NCBI GenBank assembly: GCA_902782795.1
Contig: CACZOT010000186.1
Location: 1 to 6,547, forward strand
DNA length: 6,547 nucleotides
From: an uncultured Eubacteriales bacterium
GTDB lineage: Bacteria > Bacillota > Clostridia > Christensenellales > Aristaeellaceae
Direction: 5' to 3'
Below the pieces are notes generated by a model. It was not told the DNA's origin and ran no database searches. It worked only from the letters and a program-made list of their open reading frames with translations. Positions 5,245-6,547 of this stretch are shown here, piece by piece (position 1 is the first letter of the stretch; each line of letters begins with the position of its first letter). The position numbers and the translations under genes were made by a program.

Positions 5245-5940
5245 ATGAAAATCATGAGTTATAATATCCACTCGGGGAAGAATATGGATAACGTGCTGGA
5301 TATTCCCGCCATCAGCGCAGTGATCGGCGCGGAAAAGCCGGATGTCTGCGCCCTGAACGAGGTGCGCATGCGCACGACGGACGTCGGCGGCCTGGAGCTG
5401 GCGCGCGTCCTCGGCGAGGACAACGGCATGCAGTGGCGCTTCGGCCGGGCGATCGATATCGCCGGCGGAGAGTACGGCAACGCCATCCTCAGCCGCTGGC
5501 CCATCCTCGAGAGCCGCGTCGTGCCCGTGCCCGAGCTCCCGCCCCAGCAGCGCAAGCGCCATTACGAGCCGCGCGCCGCCCTGGAGTGCGTCGTGGAGAC
5601 GCCGGAGGGCCGCGTGCGCGTGATCACCTGCCATTTCGGCCTCAATGAGGACGAGCAGCAGGCCGCCGTGGAGACGATCGTCTCCATGCTTTCGGACGAT
5701 CTGCCCACCGTGTTCATGGGAGACCTCAACGTCACGCCCAAGGACCCGGTCCTCGAGCCTATCCGCGCGCGCCTGCGGGACACGGCGGGGGAGACCCCGC
5801 TCACCTTCAGCGCCCGCGAGCCCTTCGAGAAGATCGATTATATCTTCCTCTCGCGCGAATTTACCGCCGGTCCGCTCGAGACGAGGCAGACCCTGGCGAG
5901 CGACCACCTGCCCGTGGTGGTCGAGGCGAGGCTCGGCTGA
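5245..5940 (+). CDS. Endonuclease/exonuclease/phosphatase (EEP) superfamily metal-dependent hydrolase
   Basis: A 231-residue phosphodiesterase or phosphomonoesterase of the EEP (DNase I/exonuclease III-like) fold. All core motifs are present in order: MSYNIHSG (4-11, Asn7), ALNEV (36-40, metal-binding Glu39), GNAILSRWP (78-86), CHFG (129-132, His130), MGDLNVTP (158-165, Asp160 and Asn162), KIDYIF (196-201) and SDHLPV (219-224, the Asp-His pair 220-221). The enzyme should be active. There is no signal peptide or membrane segment, so it is cytoplasmic. The substrate cannot be told: the superfamily covers nucleic acids, inositol phosphates and sphingomyelin. No AP-endonuclease-specific extension is seen, and the short length resembles the general bacterial hydrolase group. 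The ATG is preceded by AAGGA 10 bases upstream, a slightly long spacing. It has its own promoter; the next gene may be cotranscribed. Confidence 0.9.
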   Translation: MKIMSYNIHSGKNMDNVLDIPAISAVIGAEKPDVCALNEVRMRTTDVGGLELARVLGEDNGMQWRFGRAIDIAGGEYGNAILSRWPILESRVVPVPELPPQQRKRHYEPRAALECVVETPEGRVRVITCHFGLNEDEQQAAVETIVSMLSDDLPTVFMGDLNVTPKDPVLEPIRARLRDTAGETPLTFSAREPFEKIDYIFLSREFTAGPLETRQTLASDHLPVVVEARLG

Positions 5941-5957
5941 ATTTCCATCGGTTCTTT

Positions 5958-5976
5958 CCTCCGCGCAACGCGGGGG
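5958..5976. other. GC-rich hairpin between hydrolase and secreted-protein genes
   Basis: An 8-bp stem CCTCCGCG/CGCGGGGG, with one G-T pair and a CAA loop, lies 18 bases after the hydrolase stop. No T-run follows, so it is not a standard terminator. It could be a weak attenuator, an RNA-stability element or part of the leader of the next gene. Confidence 0.45.
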
Positions 5977-6008
5977 TCAGGATATACAGTACAAGGAGGG
6001 TTTCTCAA

Positions 6009-6547
6009 ATGAAGAAGGCAATGGCTCTGGTCCTGGCTCTGGTCTTTGTCCTGTGCGCTGTTCCCGCGTTCGCGGCCGGCAAGCTGGAAACGTCCGATCC
6101 CTACCTCTACATCATCGAAGGCTATTCCAACTACGCCTACGGTTATGTGAAGGTCACCAACACCGGCGACAAGGCCATCAAGGTCAACTCCGGCCTGTTC
6201 GAAGTGTACGACGCCGACGGCAACGCGATCTGCTCTGAGGATTACGTGAGCCGCTACGCCGAGTACCTCCAGCCCGGCGAGTACACCTACTGCTCCGCCT
6301 ATGAGCGCCTCGACGAGGGCAAGGGCGCCGCGGACGCGGACGATTTCATCTTCGATCTCTCCGGCAAGGCCGAGAATGACAAGATCTCCCTGCGCCTGCC
6401 CGTCGACACCGCCTGGGCTCCCGACGTGAAGAACGGCTACTGGACCTACAACTACATGATCGCCACCGTCACCAACAACACCGATCAGCCCCTGTACGAC
6501 GTCGAAGTCGTGCTCGTTCTGCTCGACGCGGACGGCAACATCCTGTA
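6009..6547 (+). CDS. Secreted protein with tandem FxLYD-like domains, 3' end outside window
   Basis: The first 179 residues are in the window, and the frame is open to the last base. The signal peptide MKKAMALVLALVFVLCAVPAFA ends in a type I cleavage site after Ala22 or Ala23. No lipobox Cys is in the right place, so the product is exported and released or wall-bound. The mature part shows two similar beta-rich units: VKVTNTGDKAIKV...FEVYDADGNAI (47-74) and ATVTNNTDQPLYDVEVVLVLLDADGNIL (152-179). This matches the FxLYD-type extracellular beta-sandwich pattern. AAGGAGGG (5993-6000) stands 8 bases before the ATG. The final two bases, TA, could begin Tyr or a stop codon, so the true length is unknown. 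No ligand can be inferred. It may be cotranscribed with the upstream hydrolase; only a weak -10-like TATACA (5983-5988) is seen. Confidence 0.85.
   Translation, partial: MKKAMALVLALVFVLCAVPAFAAGKLETSDPYLYIIEGYSNYAYGYVKVTNTGDKAIKVNSGLFEVYDADGNAICSEDYVSRYAEYLQPGEYTYCSAYERLDEGKGAADADDFIFDLSGKAENDKISLRLPVDTAWAPDVKNGYWTYNYMIATVTNNTDQPLYDVEVVLVLLDADGNIL

Noticed and set aside
1..6547. CRISPR arrays, insertion sequences, phage or toxin-antitoxin genes
   Set aside because: No spaced direct repeats, terminal inverted repeats, transposase or integrase motifs were found; all inverted repeats seen are terminators or RNA helices.

Overview
The window looks like chromosomal core sequence from a GC-rich member of the Clostridia (Firmicutes), probably a gut-type lineage. 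The signs are a YitT/YczE-type membrane protein, a stand-alone RecD2 helicase, a ComF phosphoribosyltransferase, a clostridial-type double zinc-ribbon protein, strong AGGAGG-like ribosome binding sites, TTG-N17-TATAAT promoters and tRNA genes with encoded CCA. I see no phage, insertion sequence, CRISPR array or other mobile element. The placement is by eye, not from a database search.

Left part (1-1068): two tandem serine tRNA genes, anticodons UGA (its first three bases lie outside the window) and GCU, end in a symmetrical hairpin terminator. That terminator probably also stops the convergent minus-strand gene for a six-helix YczE/YitT-family membrane protein. The membrane-protein gene and recD2 are divergent, and each has its own good sigma-A-type promoter in the 159-base gap.

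Middle (1069-4070): recD2 starts at a TTG codon and is followed 20 bases later by comF, then by a strong terminator. This is a two-gene operon of DNA processing and competence-type functions.

Region 4071-4491: this is the most interesting part. A consensus-like promoter with an A-rich upstream stretch drives a GC-rich non-coding RNA of about 234 nt (4200-4433). Its two ends pair in a long closing helix, and it contains several internal hairpins, one capped by C(UUCG)G. Size, fold and position directly after comF suggest a raiA-motif RNA. A gene for a double zinc-ribbon protein follows without an obvious terminator between them.

Right part (4777-6547): a bidirectional terminator separates the zinc-ribbon gene from a convergent 60-residue lipoprotein gene. 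Divergent from the lipoprotein, with its own consensus promoter, is an endonuclease/exonuclease/phosphatase-fold hydrolase. Last comes the 5' part of a secreted protein with two FxLYD-like beta-domains, cut by the window edge.
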